DNA from: Hungateiclostridiaceae bacterium UBA1305
GTDB taxonomy: Bacteria > Bacillota > Clostridia > Acetivibrionales > DTU013
NCBI GenBank assembly: GCA_002307275.1
Contig: DBTX01000078.1
Coordinates: forward strand, 69,712-133,711
Direction: 5' to 3'
DNA length: 64,000 nt
Shown here piece after piece: positions 54,028 through 62,805 of this stretch. How positions within the stretch are numbered: position 1 is the stretch's first letter; the number at the start of each line of letters is the position of its first letter. Made by a program: the position numbers and the translations under genes. Below the pieces are notes generated by a model. It saw nothing but the letters and a program-made list of their open reading frames with translations, did no database searches and was not told the origin of the DNA.

Positions 54028-54086
54028 GCAAAGGGGCCTGTCCGAATGAATTCCACAAAGGATTCATTCGGGCAGGCCCCTTTTGC
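54028..54086. terminator. 27-bp near-perfect hairpin, terminator or attenuator
   Basis: The left arm 54028-54054 and right arm 54060-54086 pair almost fully around GGGGCCTG, with 5 unpaired bases in the loop. A-run on one side and TTTT on the other make it a bidirectional terminator. It sits about 30 bases after the promoter-like pair, so it would stop transcripts before the operon unless bypassed. Confidence 0.75.
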
Positions 54087-54160
54087 TATCTGATCATTAC
54101 CGCCCGGGAACTAACAGACGCAATGGCAATCATGAATGAGATTCTGAACGAAGTGGATAG

Positions 54161-54472
54161 TTGGATTGGCTGACATATTTTAAGGGCATCGACCACGGCG
54201 GGGCCAACGGTCTCCTTATGTCAGAGTATCTCAGGCTGGTGGAACAAAGGAAGCCGGAACTTGCGGAAAAGATTCTGGCCGCCCTTGGTCTCCCTTCCCT
54301 GGATCGGTTCAGGGAAGGGACAGGTCTTTTGTTCACAAGTAAGGAAAAGATTAGTAAGGAAGAAATCCTGCGTTACAGCGGGAAGGCGATAAAAACCGGA
54401 AACATAGGAAACTGCATTGTAAAACCGGCAGAAGAGGACATCTGAGAAATGTATATAAGGTCTTTTGCCTGA
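54161..54472 (+). pseudogene. C-terminal remnant of an iron-containing alcohol dehydrogenase
   Basis: The frame reads LTYFKGIDHGGANGLLMSEY, LRLVEQRKPELAEKILAALG, LPSLDRFREG and ends KPAEEDI, followed by TGA. The HGxAN segment with its iron-ligand-type His and the closing EEDI are typical of the C-terminal half of group III alcohol dehydrogenases. Reading through the TGA gives EMYIRSFA before the next stop, matching the usual tail, so the TGA probably arose from CGA. The Rossmann half is missing. It is inert DNA lying just before the ABC operon. Confidence 0.6.
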
Positions 54473-54543
54473 AGTCGGGGTTGGACAATACAGCAGTGAA
54501 AATGACAATAACGCCATGAAACAATATCTGGGAGGGATCATGT

Positions 54544-55374
54544 ATGGCAGCAGCAACAAGCATCACAAAGGAGTATCAGAAGTTTACCCCTATGGAAAAT
54601 GAGACAGATACGGAAATCAAAATTGAAGACCTGTGGGTCAAATTCCCTGATAAAAATGGCGGAGAACCGGTTACCGCGCTTCAAAATATCAATATGGACA
54701 TCAAGCAGGGTGAATTCGTCTCGCTGGTCGGCCCTTCCGGATGCGGAAAGACTACCTTGCTGCGTACCATTGCGGATCTCCAGCCGCCAAGCACGGGTAA
54801 CATATCGGTCAGGGGAAAGACGCCAAGGGAAATCCGCCTTCAGAAGAAATATGGAATCGTATTTCAAAATCCTGTCCTTTATGAGTGGAGAACCGTTAGA
54901 AGAAATGTATGCATGCCAATGGAGCTGATGGGACTTCCCAAAAAATACAGGACGGCCCGGGTAACGGAAATGCTGGAAATGGTGGGCCTCTATAACTTCG
55001 GGAAGTTGTATCCCCACGAGCTCAGCGGCGGTATGCAGCAAAGAGTCGGGATTGCCAGAGCCCTGGCCATCAAGCCTGAAATTCTTCTGATGGATGAGCC
55101 TTTTTCCGCACTGGATGAATTCACGAAGGAAAAGCTTCATGAGGATCTGCAGACAATCTGGAGCAAGACCAACAAGACCATATTGTTTGTGACTCATAAT
55201 ATTCAGGAGGCAGTCTTTCTATCCGACAGGGTCATTGTTATGTCGCCTCATCCGGGCAGGATTTCGGCGATTGTAGATATTGACCTGCCGAGGCCGAGGA
55301 CACTGGCAACCAGAGATACCACGGAATTCAACGCCTTGGTTTCAAAGGTAAGGAACAGCTTCGAGGGGGTATGA
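54544..55374 (+). CDS. ABC transporter ATPase (nitrate/taurine/pyrimidine-precursor type)
   Basis: 276 aa. Walker A GPSGCGKTTLL near 75, Q-loop FQNPVLYEW, signature LSGGMQQRVGIARALA near 165, Walker B ILLMDEPFSALDEF, and H-loop FVTHN. The SsuB/TauB/ThiZ-like subgroup partners with NMT1-type binding proteins. It powers import through the two permeases that follow. Its stop overlaps the next start (ATGA). GGGAGG ribosome site. First intact gene of the operon that ends with the amidohydrolase. Confidence 0.94.
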   Translation: MAAATSITKEYQKFTPMENETDTEIKIEDLWVKFPDKNGGEPVTALQNINMDIKQGEFVSLVGPSGCGKTTLLRTIADLQPPSTGNISVRGKTPREIRLQKKYGIVFQNPVLYEWRTVRRNVCMPMELMGLPKKYRTARVTEMLEMVGLYNFGKLYPHELSGGMQQRVGIARALAIKPEILLMDEPFSALDEFTKEKLHEDLQTIWSKTNKTILFVTHNIQEAVFLSDRVIVMSPHPGRISAIVDIDLPRPRTLATRDTTEFNALVSKVRNSFEGV

Positions 55375-56189
55375 ACTTGGGAAAAATAAAAAAAGCCTTA
55401 TTGTCGAAGCAAATGGTCATCGCATACTGGGTGCTCGGATTGGTTGTCATCTGGGAGATATTGGCCGTCATAATTGAACATACAAAGCGTACCCCGGAGA
55501 ATGTACTTCCTCATTTGCACCAGATTGCTCAGTCCATATTCAGCAAAGATTTGGTCAATATGGATCAGACAGCGCTGCAGATCGTTTTAAGCAATACGGG
55601 AATAACACTGCAAAGAGCCGGGATCGGATTTTTAATTGGTATTGCGGTCGGCTACCTTCTGGCGCTCATCATGAACATGTTCTCCTGGGCGGAAAAGGTC
55701 GTCTTTCCCTACCTCATGATCATTCAGATGATACCGATTCTCGGCATGGCTCCCATTGTGCTTGCTATGACGAAGGATATCAACAAAAGCCGCATTGTGA
55801 TTGCCGCATTATTGACCTTCTATCCCGTAGCAACCAATACGCTGGCTGGATTCAAATCGGTAATGAAGGAAAAGCATGAGTTGATGTATTCCATGGCGGC
55901 AAAAAAATCCGATGTCTATAAAAAGCTGCTGATTCCGGCAAGTATGCCATATTTTTTTACAGGCTTGAAAATATCCGCTCCAATGGCAATTACCGCCTCC
56001 ATTCTGGTAGATACGCTTCAGGGCGGCGGCGGGCTCGGATGTATGCTGTCCCAATCCCTCAAGCACGCCATGACCATTTATGTATTCTGGCAGATCGTTT
56101 TCCTGAGCGCAATCATCGGGATAGCAAGTTATTATTTGATGTCAGTGATTGAAAAATTAATTTCGCCGTATAAAAAGGTCGGCAGGTGA
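55371..56189 (+). CDS. ABC transporter permease 1
   Basis: 272 aa with six helices. The EAA-type loop that contacts the ATPase is YSMAAKKSDVYKKLLIPASM followed by PYFFTGLKISAPMAITASIL. SsuC/TauC-like. It overlaps the ATPase gene by four bases. With the second permease it probably forms a heterodimeric channel, whereas related importers usually use one permease as a homodimer. Confidence 0.92.
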   Translation: MNLGKIKKALLSKQMVIAYWVLGLVVIWEILAVIIEHTKRTPENVLPHLHQIAQSIFSKDLVNMDQTALQIVLSNTGITLQRAGIGFLIGIAVGYLLALIMNMFSWAEKVVFPYLMIIQMIPILGMAPIVLAMTKDINKSRIVIAALLTFYPVATNTLAGFKSVMKEKHELMYSMAAKKSDVYKKLLIPASMPYFFTGLKISAPMAITASILVDTLQGGGGLGCMLSQSLKHAMTIYVFWQIVFLSAIIGIASYYLMSVIEKLISPYKKVGR

Positions 56190-56201
56190 GAAGGTGAACA
56201 A

Positions 56202-57014
56202 ATGGAAATAGAAAAATTACAGGACCGAACCAATGTTGAGAAACTCACAACCGTATTATACCCGGTTTTATTCGGCATATTTATCGCTGTCCTCTGGCAG
56301 ACCCAGATCCTGCATAAAATCCTGGGGACGGATACGTTCACCCTGCCTCTGCCGGGAAGAATTATCAGCATCATCGGCGACAACCATGCAACAATTCTTA
56401 AAAATGTGGGAGCCACTCTAATCGTAGCTTTGGGCGGATTGACCGCCGGATCCCTTTTCGGATACCTTTTGGGCATAATCTCCACGGCATTTCCCAAGTG
56501 GGGCGCCGGTGGGCTCACAGTAGTTTCCGCATTCAATGCGGTGCCAATCATTGCGATTGCTCCGATCCTGAACAACCTGACCAAGGACTTCAGCAAGGAT
56601 GCGAATACCCGGAGCATGCTCGCAAAGATGCTTGTCGTAATGATCACCTGCACTGTTGCCATGAGCATCAATGCTTATCGCGGGCTGACCGAACTGAAGC
56701 CGTTTTCTCTGGATTTGATGCAATCCTTCGCCGCATCCAAGCTTGAAATATTCTTCAAGCTGAGAGTACCAAACAGTGTCCCATACATTTTCACCGCACT
56801 CAGGGTCAGTGTTCCGGCATGCGTAATCAGCGCACTGGTCAGCGAGTATTTTGCAGAGTACATTATCGGAGTCGGACGCCAGATTCGTGAAAATATCGTA
56901 TTGGCACAATATGCAACAGCATGGGCATACATTTTCGTTGCCTGTGCGATCGGAATCATCATGTACCTGATCCTTTTGACCCTGGAAGGTATTTTGTTGA
57001 AAGGCCGGCGCTGA
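56202..57014 (+). CDS. ABC transporter permease 2
   Basis: 270 aa with six helices. The ATPase-contact loop reads LMQSFAASKLEIFFKLRVPN then SVPYIFTALRVSVPACVISA. Same family as the preceding permease, but clearly diverged, so not a recent duplication. It starts 12 bases after it (GAGAAGGTG upstream). Together they point to an asymmetric importer. Confidence 0.92.
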   Translation: MEIEKLQDRTNVEKLTTVLYPVLFGIFIAVLWQTQILHKILGTDTFTLPLPGRIISIIGDNHATILKNVGATLIVALGGLTAGSLFGYLLGIISTAFPKWGAGGLTVVSAFNAVPIIAIAPILNNLTKDFSKDANTRSMLAKMLVVMITCTVAMSINAYRGLTELKPFSLDLMQSFAASKLEIFFKLRVPNSVPYIFTALRVSVPACVISALVSEYFAEYIIGVGRQIRENIVLAQYATAWAYIFVACAIGIIMYLILLTLEGILLKGRR

Positions 57015-57095
57015 AATACAGAAGAATTCCTGCGGCCGGAACTCAACTTGATATAAATAACAACACCATATAAGAGAAAGAAGGGGGCTATAATT

Positions 57096-58295
57096 ATGAA
57101 GAAAATGATGAAAAAAATGCTGCCAAAGGTCAGCGCATTCCTTTTAGTTTGTATCCTGGCAGTAAGCATGACAGGCTGCGGAAGTACTTCCACAAGCACG
57201 CCTGATGCATCTTCGGCAGCACCTGTTGCAGCCGCATCATCAGCAGCACCGGCAGAATCGGTCGCCACAGCACCGGCTGCAAGCTCAGGCCCATACTATG
57301 ACGAAAGTGCAACTGCGGAGAGTGTCGTAACGGATGGCGCCGGTAAAGGAAAGGTCGGAAACTGGGGACTTGGTAACGAGTATGAGATCAAGGCTCTTTT
57401 AACAAAGTACGGTCAGCCGACGGATTACCTGAGCCAGGCTTTCGACATGGACGGCTTTGATGACGACTCCATCCTTCTGGCATCCGCCATGACCTATAAT
57501 GAGCTTGGACTGGTCACAAACAGCTATAAGGGCGGTTACAGCTACGGCGACAAAGTAAAATACATCGATATGAACGATGAAGGCGTTGCAATGCTCGAAG
57601 ACAATATCTTCTGCACAAGCGCCTTTGCCAAAGCAAATCCCAATACCGTGAAAGCATTCCTTTATGCTTCAATGAAAGGCTGGAAGGATGCATGCGCAAA
57701 TCCCGAGGAAGCTGCCAAAATCGTATTCAAATATGGGTCCTCCGTATCCAGCGAGCATCAGTCCTACATGGCAGCCGAGGTCAAGAAGCTGGTAGAAACG
57801 GATACAAAGGGCACTACGGTAACCGATTACGGTAACATGGATGATACTGCAATGCAGCAAACCCTGGATCTTGCAAAAAAATATATCAAGCTGGAGGATT
57901 CCACTGCTGCAGACAAGCTTCAGACACTGACACTGGACAACATCCGTGACACCTCTTATCTGGCTGAGGCAATTAAATCCACCGATGGAAAATTCGGAAC
58001 CCCGGAAAAAGCCGATGTGAAGATTCAGCTTAAATGGCTTCCACAGGCACAGTTCATGGGCTACTACGTGGCACTTGACAAAGGGTATTACAAGGATGCC
58101 GGCCTGAACGTAACCATCACTCCCGGCGGCGGCGATATCAGTGAAACCACGGCTGTAAATTCCGGGCAGGTTGACTTCGGAGTCACATGGGTATCCAACC
58201 TGATCGCTGCAAACGCCGGCGGCATGGACCTTACAGAGGTTTCCCAGGTATTCCAGAGATCCGGTCTGGTTCTGGTCTACAAAATCAACAAATAA
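57096..58295 (+). CDS. ABC substrate-binding lipoprotein with circularly permuted NMT1/THI5-type fold
   Basis: 399 aa. Signal peptide with lipobox SMTGC (Cys28), then a Ser/Ala linker to about 75. In NMT1/THI5-type proteins the chain starts with a KIQLKWLPQAQF-like segment, goes on to a QVFQRSG-like segment, then GKKVGxWGxGNE, AMTYNE and a C-terminal helical part. Here the order is reversed. Residues 84-295 carry the second part (GKVGNWGLGNEYEIKALL, FDMDGFDDD, AMTYNELGLV, AMLEDNIF), and residues 307-398 the first part (KIQLKWLPQAQFMGYYVALD, VNSGQVDFGVTW, QVFQRSGLVLVYKIN), followed directly by the stop. Both parts look complete, so the fold could close. It would deliver a pyrimidine, hydantoin or related ring to the permeases. 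Confidence 0.9.
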   Translation: MKKMMKKMLPKVSAFLLVCILAVSMTGCGSTSTSTPDASSAAPVAAASSAAPAESVATAPAASSGPYYDESATAESVVTDGAGKGKVGNWGLGNEYEIKALLTKYGQPTDYLSQAFDMDGFDDDSILLASAMTYNELGLVTNSYKGGYSYGDKVKYIDMNDEGVAMLEDNIFCTSAFAKANPNTVKAFLYASMKGWKDACANPEEAAKIVFKYGSSVSSEHQSYMAAEVKKLVETDTKGTTVTDYGNMDDTAMQQTLDLAKKYIKLEDSTAADKLQTLTLDNIRDTSYLAEAIKSTDGKFGTPEKADVKIQLKWLPQAQFMGYYVALDKGYYKDAGLNVTITPGGGDISETTAVNSGQVDFGVTWVSNLIAANAGGMDLTEVSQVFQRSGLVLVYKINK

Positions 58296-58422
58296 TCACT
58301 TCCCATAATAGTTGTGCCGGCAACTCAGAAAGCCGGAAACCAAAGGGAGCCGGTCTGGTGTATACAAGGCCGGCTTCCCGGCACAATTTTCAATGAAATC
58401 CATATTACAAGGAGGGAAAATA

Positions 58423-59790
58423 ATGGATCTGCTGATTAAAAACGGAACCATCATAACGGATAAAGAACGGTTTCAGGCAGATATTGCTGTAGAAAACGGA
58501 AAAATTACATGCATCGGTACAAATCTTTCCATGAAGGCGGATAAAACGGTAGTTGCAACCGGAAAACTCGTACTTCCGGGCGCTATCGATGCACATACCC
58601 ATTTGGCCATGCCATTCGGAGGAACGGTTTCTGCAGACAGTTATCTGTCAGGAACACGGGCAGCCGCATGCGGAGGGGTTACAACCGTATTCGATTACCC
58701 GATACAAAGGAAAGGAAAAGGAATTCTGGAAACCGTGGAAGCCCGAAAGGCAATATGCGATCCGGAAGCCTGCGTGGATTATGCTTTCCACTGCTGTATC
58801 ACGGATCTGAACGGCGGGACCCTGCTGGACGAATTTGCAGACGCGGTAGCTTACGGCGTTACAAGCTTCAAATGCTTCCTTGTTTACAAGAAAGAAGGCA
58901 TGATGGTTGACGATGCAACCTTGGTAAAGGTATTGCTGAAGGCAAAGGAAACCGGCGCCATTACCAACATTCATGCCGAAAATCCCGACCTGATCGACAT
59001 GAATATTGAGAAGTTCCTGAAGGAAGGAAAAACGTCCCCCTGGTACCATTATCTCAGCAGACCGGAATTTGTGGAAGCGGAAGCGGATAAAAGAGCGATC
59101 CATTGGGCCAAGTCCGTCGATGCTCCCTTATACCTCGTCCACATGGCCGACAAGGAAGGGTTGGAAGCTGCAATCGCGGCAAAGCAGGCAGGGCATGAAA
59201 TTTATGTCGAGACCTGTCCGCAGTATCTGGAATTTACCTGTGACGTATACAAGAGAGAAGATGGCAGGAATTTTGTTTGTTCACCGCCGATGAAGGGGCA
59301 GGAAAGCAAGGACGCCCTGTGGGCGGCGATAAAGGCCGGAACCATCGACACCGTTGCAACGGACCATTGTCCTTTCCAAAGCTATGAAAAGGACTGGGGC
59401 AAGGATAATTTCACGAAAATCCCCAATGGCTGCGCCGGTGTGGAAAATCTTTACTCATACATGCTCTCGGCGGCAAATGACGGGCTGATTTCCTTCAACC
59501 GGGCAGTGGAATTGTGTTCCGCAAACCCTGCAAAAATCTTCGGGTGCACACAGAAAGGCTCTCTAATACCAGGCAAAGATGCAGATATCGTAATTTATGA
59601 CCCTGACAAGTATGTTACCATCTCGGTTAGAAACATGCATTCAGATTATGATCATACCATCTGGGAAGGGAAAAAGATCCATGGTTATCCGGTGCAGACC
59701 TATGTCCGGGGCAAATTGGTTTATGACAACGGTAATTTCGTCGGGGAACCGGGATATGGTCAGTTTGTAAAGCGTGAGCCGAAGAAATAG
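58423..59790 (+). CDS. Dihydropyrimidinase / D-hydantoinase
   Basis: 455 aa from ATG 58423 (AAGGAGGG upstream; earlier in-frame codons are leader). Cyclic amidohydrolase with the full binuclear zinc site: His58 and His60 in DAHTHLAMPFGG, carboxylated Lys150 in GVTSFKCFLVYK, His184 in TNIHAENPD, His240 in YLVHMADKEG, Asp314 in TVATDHCPF. It opens 5,6-dihydrouracil (or a hydantoin) to the N-carbamoyl amino acid. In the operon it comes between the importer and the dehydrogenase and amidohydrolase, giving reduction, ring opening and carbamoyl removal. The C-terminus (VGEPGYGQFVKREPKK) is family-typical. Confidence 0.94.
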   Translation: MDLLIKNGTIITDKERFQADIAVENGKITCIGTNLSMKADKTVVATGKLVLPGAIDAHTHLAMPFGGTVSADSYLSGTRAAACGGVTTVFDYPIQRKGKGILETVEARKAICDPEACVDYAFHCCITDLNGGTLLDEFADAVAYGVTSFKCFLVYKKEGMMVDDATLVKVLLKAKETGAITNIHAENPDLIDMNIEKFLKEGKTSPWYHYLSRPEFVEAEADKRAIHWAKSVDAPLYLVHMADKEGLEAAIAAKQAGHEIYVETCPQYLEFTCDVYKREDGRNFVCSPPMKGQESKDALWAAIKAGTIDTVATDHCPFQSYEKDWGKDNFTKIPNGCAGVENLYSYMLSAANDGLISFNRAVELCSANPAKIFGCTQKGSLIPGKDADIVIYDPDKYVTISVRNMHSDYDHTIWEGKKIHGYPVQTYVRGKLVYDNGNFVGEPGYGQFVKREPKK

Positions 59791-59875
59791 GGCAGCGTGG
59801 CAACCAGGCGATTAAAAGCTGGAAGGGGCAGTCAAAGCAATAAAATGGAATCGATTCGGAATTGGAGGGTGCGTC

Positions 59876-61423
59876 ATGAGTAACCTGACATACAAGGACA
59901 TATCACTGACGGAAGAAGCTGGAGGTTGTTTACTTTGCAACAATGCTCCCTGCACGAAAGCCTGTCCTTATGGAATTGAGGCGGACAGCATTATTCGCTC
60001 CCTCCGCTTCGAAAATATGGAAGGTGCGGCAAACAGGCTCCCTGACGAATTACCGTGCAAATTGTGTAAATCCAAGGAATGTATGGCGGTCTGTCTGAAA
60101 AGAAAAATTAACAAACCCGTACCCATCGATGAAATCCTGGTCAAGCTGTCTTTCAACAAAAAGACAGTCCTGAAGGATGTGGATCTTTCCATCGATTTCT
60201 GCACAATTCACTGTGAGAATCCATTTTTCCTTTCCTCCTCGGTTGTCGGAAGCAATTACGAAATGGTTGCCAAGGCTTTTGATATGGGTTGGGGAGGCGT
60301 TGCCTTCAAGACCATCGGAACCTTCGTTCCAAAGGAGGTATCTCCCAGGTTCGACCATCTCCAAAAGGAAACTACCCCATTTGTGGGCTTCAAAAACATC
60401 GAGCAGATCTCAGAGCATTCCCTGGAAGAGAATCTCAGTTATTTCCGGCAGCTTAAGAAGAATTATCCGGGAAAGGTGATTGTTGCGTCCATCATGGGAC
60501 AGAACGAAGAAGAATGGACACGTCTGTCAAAGCTCGTCACAGAAGCCGGTGTTGACATAATAGAATGCAACTTCTCCTGCCCTCATATGGCCACCGATGG
60601 ACTGGGTTCCGACGTAGGCCAAAATCCGGAACTGGTGTCCGCATACACAAAGGCAGTGAAAAAAGGAACTCATCTGCCGATCCTGGCCAAGATGACTCCG
60701 AACCTGGGTAGTATGGAAATTCCGGCAATCGCGGCAGTGGAAGCCGGAGCGTACGGAATCGCTGCGATCAATACGATCAAGAGCGTTATGAATGTAAATC
60801 TGAACACTTTTGCTTCCGGACCTGATGTAAAAGGGAAAACCAGTGTGGGAGGATATTCCGGAAAAGCGGTCAAGCCCATTGCTCTTCATTTCATCCAGGC
60901 AATGAAGAACAATAAAAAGCTTATAAGCACCCCTGTCAGCGGTATGGGCGGAATCGAAACATGGCGCGACGCAGCGGAATTTATCGCATTAGGCTGTGAA
61001 AACATCCAGGTGACCACATCCGTCATGCAATATGGTTACCGTATTATAGAAGACATGATCGAAGGAATGAAATTATACCTGGGGTCTCATGGATATCAAT
61101 CCATTTCGGATATTGTCGGGAAAGCGCTGCCACAGATCATTCCCGCAGATGACCTTGACCGGAGCAGCATTTGTTATCCGAAGTTCGATAAGAGTAAATG
61201 CCTGGGCTGTGGCCGGTGTTATCTCTCCTGCTATGACGGGGGGCATCAGGCGCTGCAACAGAACGAAGAGACCGGCCAGCCGGTGATGGATCCGGGCAAA
61301 TGTGTAGGCTGCCATCTGTGTACTGCCGTCTGTCCTGCCCATGCAATATCGCCGGGTATCCGGGTGCCAAAACAAAGTCGCATTCCCATGACACATAAAA
61401 AGGAAACGAGCCGTGCCGGCTGA
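59876..61423 (+). CDS. preA: Dihydropyrimidine dehydrogenase FMN subunit with extra N-terminal Fe-S module
   Basis: 515 aa. Residues 1-90 have eight Cys in two CxxC sets (18, 21, 26, 30 and 61, 64, 69, 73), like the N-terminal Fe-S part of mammalian DPYD and of PreT. Residues 95-400 form the FMN TIM barrel, with the catalytic Cys in ECNFSCPHM and GMGGIETW. The C-terminus has two ferredoxin clusters, CLGCGRCYLSC and CVGCHLCTAVCP. It lacks the FAD and NADPH domains, and no preT-like partner is in view, so electrons may come from ferredoxin or a distant subunit. It reduces uracil or thymine to the dihydro form. SD GGAGGGTGCG. Confidence 0.9.
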   Translation: MSNLTYKDISLTEEAGGCLLCNNAPCTKACPYGIEADSIIRSLRFENMEGAANRLPDELPCKLCKSKECMAVCLKRKINKPVPIDEILVKLSFNKKTVLKDVDLSIDFCTIHCENPFFLSSSVVGSNYEMVAKAFDMGWGGVAFKTIGTFVPKEVSPRFDHLQKETTPFVGFKNIEQISEHSLEENLSYFRQLKKNYPGKVIVASIMGQNEEEWTRLSKLVTEAGVDIIECNFSCPHMATDGLGSDVGQNPELVSAYTKAVKKGTHLPILAKMTPNLGSMEIPAIAAVEAGAYGIAAINTIKSVMNVNLNTFASGPDVKGKTSVGGYSGKAVKPIALHFIQAMKNNKKLISTPVSGMGGIETWRDAAEFIALGCENIQVTTSVMQYGYRIIEDMIEGMKLYLGSHGYQSISDIVGKALPQIIPADDLDRSSICYPKFDKSKCLGCGRCYLSCYDGGHQALQQNEETGQPVMDPGKCVGCHLCTAVCPAHAISPGIRVPKQSRIPMTHKKETSRAG

Positions 61424-61472
61424 AATTCCGTCCGGCCGGACTCATCGCATTAAATCAAGGAGGCGTATCAGA

Positions 61473-62699
61473 ATGACTCTATGCAGTTTGAACAGAATGG
61501 AAGATAAGATCAAAACGTTCAGTAAATTCGGCGATACCGGCAAGGGTGGCATTACCAGATTTTCACTGTCACCCGAGGCACTGGCTGCCAGAGCGGAATT
61601 TAAAAAAAGGATGGAAGCGATCGGGGCCAATATCGTGACAGATGATATTGCAAATATGTATGCAACGATTCCCGGATCGGAGGACCTGCCCGCAATCATG
61701 TCAGGTTCCCATCTGGACTCGGTCCGGCAGGGCGGTAATTATGACGGAGTACTTGGTGTTATGACAGCGATGGAAGCTGCAGAGACAATCGTAAAAGAGA
61801 AAATCCCCCATAGACATCCCATCACGGTAGTGGTCTGGACAAATGAGGAGGGCGCCCGCTTCGAGCCTGCCATGATGTCTTCCGGGGTTATTTGCGGTAA
61901 ATTCGACAAAGAAACCATGCTGGCTTCCGTAGCAAAAGACAAACCGGGCTATACCTTCGGAGAAGCTCTGGCAGCCAGCGGATACAGAGGGGACATTTCC
62001 AACCGGATGACTCCCGACAAGTATGCAGCCCTGGTGGAACTGCACATCGAGCAAGGCCCTGTTCTGATCAGTGAAGGATTTGACATCGGCATAGTTGAAG
62101 GCGTATGCGGAATGATCAATTACGAATTCACCTTCCTCGGTCAGGCAGGCCATGCCGGAACTACTCCCATGAAATATCGGAAAGACGCTCTGTACGCCGC
62201 AGTTAAGACAATTCAGTATCTGCACGATGAGCTGGATAAATTGGACGGCAGTCTGGTTTACACAACGGGTAAAATCTCCGCTCATCCGAATATTCATACC
62301 ATCATACCGGGCGAAGTTAAATTTACATTAGATGCAAGGCATCAGAAAACGGAAGTCATCAGTCAGGTATTGGAGATCATTCAAAAGATCCCATCTGAAG
62401 TGGAAAAATGCAAAGTCAGTTATACACAAGCATGGTCAAGGAAATCTGTAGCATATACTCCAAGGCTGGTGGACTATGTAGAAGAAAGCGCAAAGGAATT
62501 GGGCTATACAAACAGGAGAATTTACAGCGGACCCGGCCATGACGCACAGTATATGATCGACATGATCCCGGCAACAATGATTTTTGTTCCCAGCATAGAC
62601 GGACATAGTCACTGCGAACTGGAATATACGCCGGTGGAGGATTGCCTGAAGGGTGCAAATGTTCTACTGAAAACGTTATTGCGAATCGACAAGGACTGA
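61473..62699 (+). CDS. M20-family N-carbamoyl amino acid amidohydrolase / beta-ureidopropionase
   Basis: 408 aa from ATG 61473 (AAGGAGGCG upstream). Binuclear-zinc fold of the hydantoinase/carbamoylase family: SGSHLDSVRQGGNYDGVLGV with His and Asp ligands, VVWTNEEGARFEPAMMSSGV with the catalytic Glu pair, HIEQGPVL, lid-domain GQAGHAGTTPM, and IYSGPGHDAQYM with a final His. It cleaves the N-carbamoyl group to CO2, NH3 and the amino acid (for example beta-alanine). It is the last gene of the pyrimidine operon and is followed by a terminator. Allantoate amidohydrolase is an alternative. Confidence 0.92.
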   Translation: MTLCSLNRMEDKIKTFSKFGDTGKGGITRFSLSPEALAARAEFKKRMEAIGANIVTDDIANMYATIPGSEDLPAIMSGSHLDSVRQGGNYDGVLGVMTAMEAAETIVKEKIPHRHPITVVVWTNEEGARFEPAMMSSGVICGKFDKETMLASVAKDKPGYTFGEALAASGYRGDISNRMTPDKYAALVELHIEQGPVLISEGFDIGIVEGVCGMINYEFTFLGQAGHAGTTPMKYRKDALYAAVKTIQYLHDELDKLDGSLVYTTGKISAHPNIHTIIPGEVKFTLDARHQKTEVISQVLEIIQKIPSEVEKCKVSYTQAWSRKSVAYTPRLVDYVEESAKELGYTNRRIYSGPGHDAQYMIDMIPATMIFVPSIDGHSHCELEYTPVEDCLKGANVLLKTLLRIDKD

Positions 62700-62745
62700 G
62701 GTTCGTTTCAATAATCTCCCTCGATCGGTTCTCCCAAAGCTTCTG

Positions 62746-62780
62746 AGGACTTGGAATTAATCCAGGTCCTTATGTATTTT
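62746..62780 (+). terminator. Terminator of the pyrimidine operon
   Basis: AGGACTTGGA / TCCAGGTCCT, 10-bp stem with one wobble and a 5-base loop, followed by a T-rich stretch. Confidence 0.75.
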
Positions 62781-62805
62781 ACCATATAGTACTCATTCTA
62801 CTGCT

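Larger units (their letters stand above)
53679..54160. other. 482-bp leader region before the pyrimidine operon
   Basis: No gene. It holds the perfect palindrome AGCACAAAAAATTTTGTGCT (53941-53960), a promoter-like pair, and the large hairpin at 54028-54086. A short frame at 54100-54170, RELTDAMAIMNEILNEVDS, runs into the alcohol-dehydrogenase scrap and may be another fragment. Confidence 0.5.

Noticed and set aside
57096..58295. Two separate truncated binding-protein genes fused by a frameshift
   Set aside because: There is one uninterrupted frame with a single signal peptide, and each half appears only once and complete, which fits permutation better than fusion of two partial genes.
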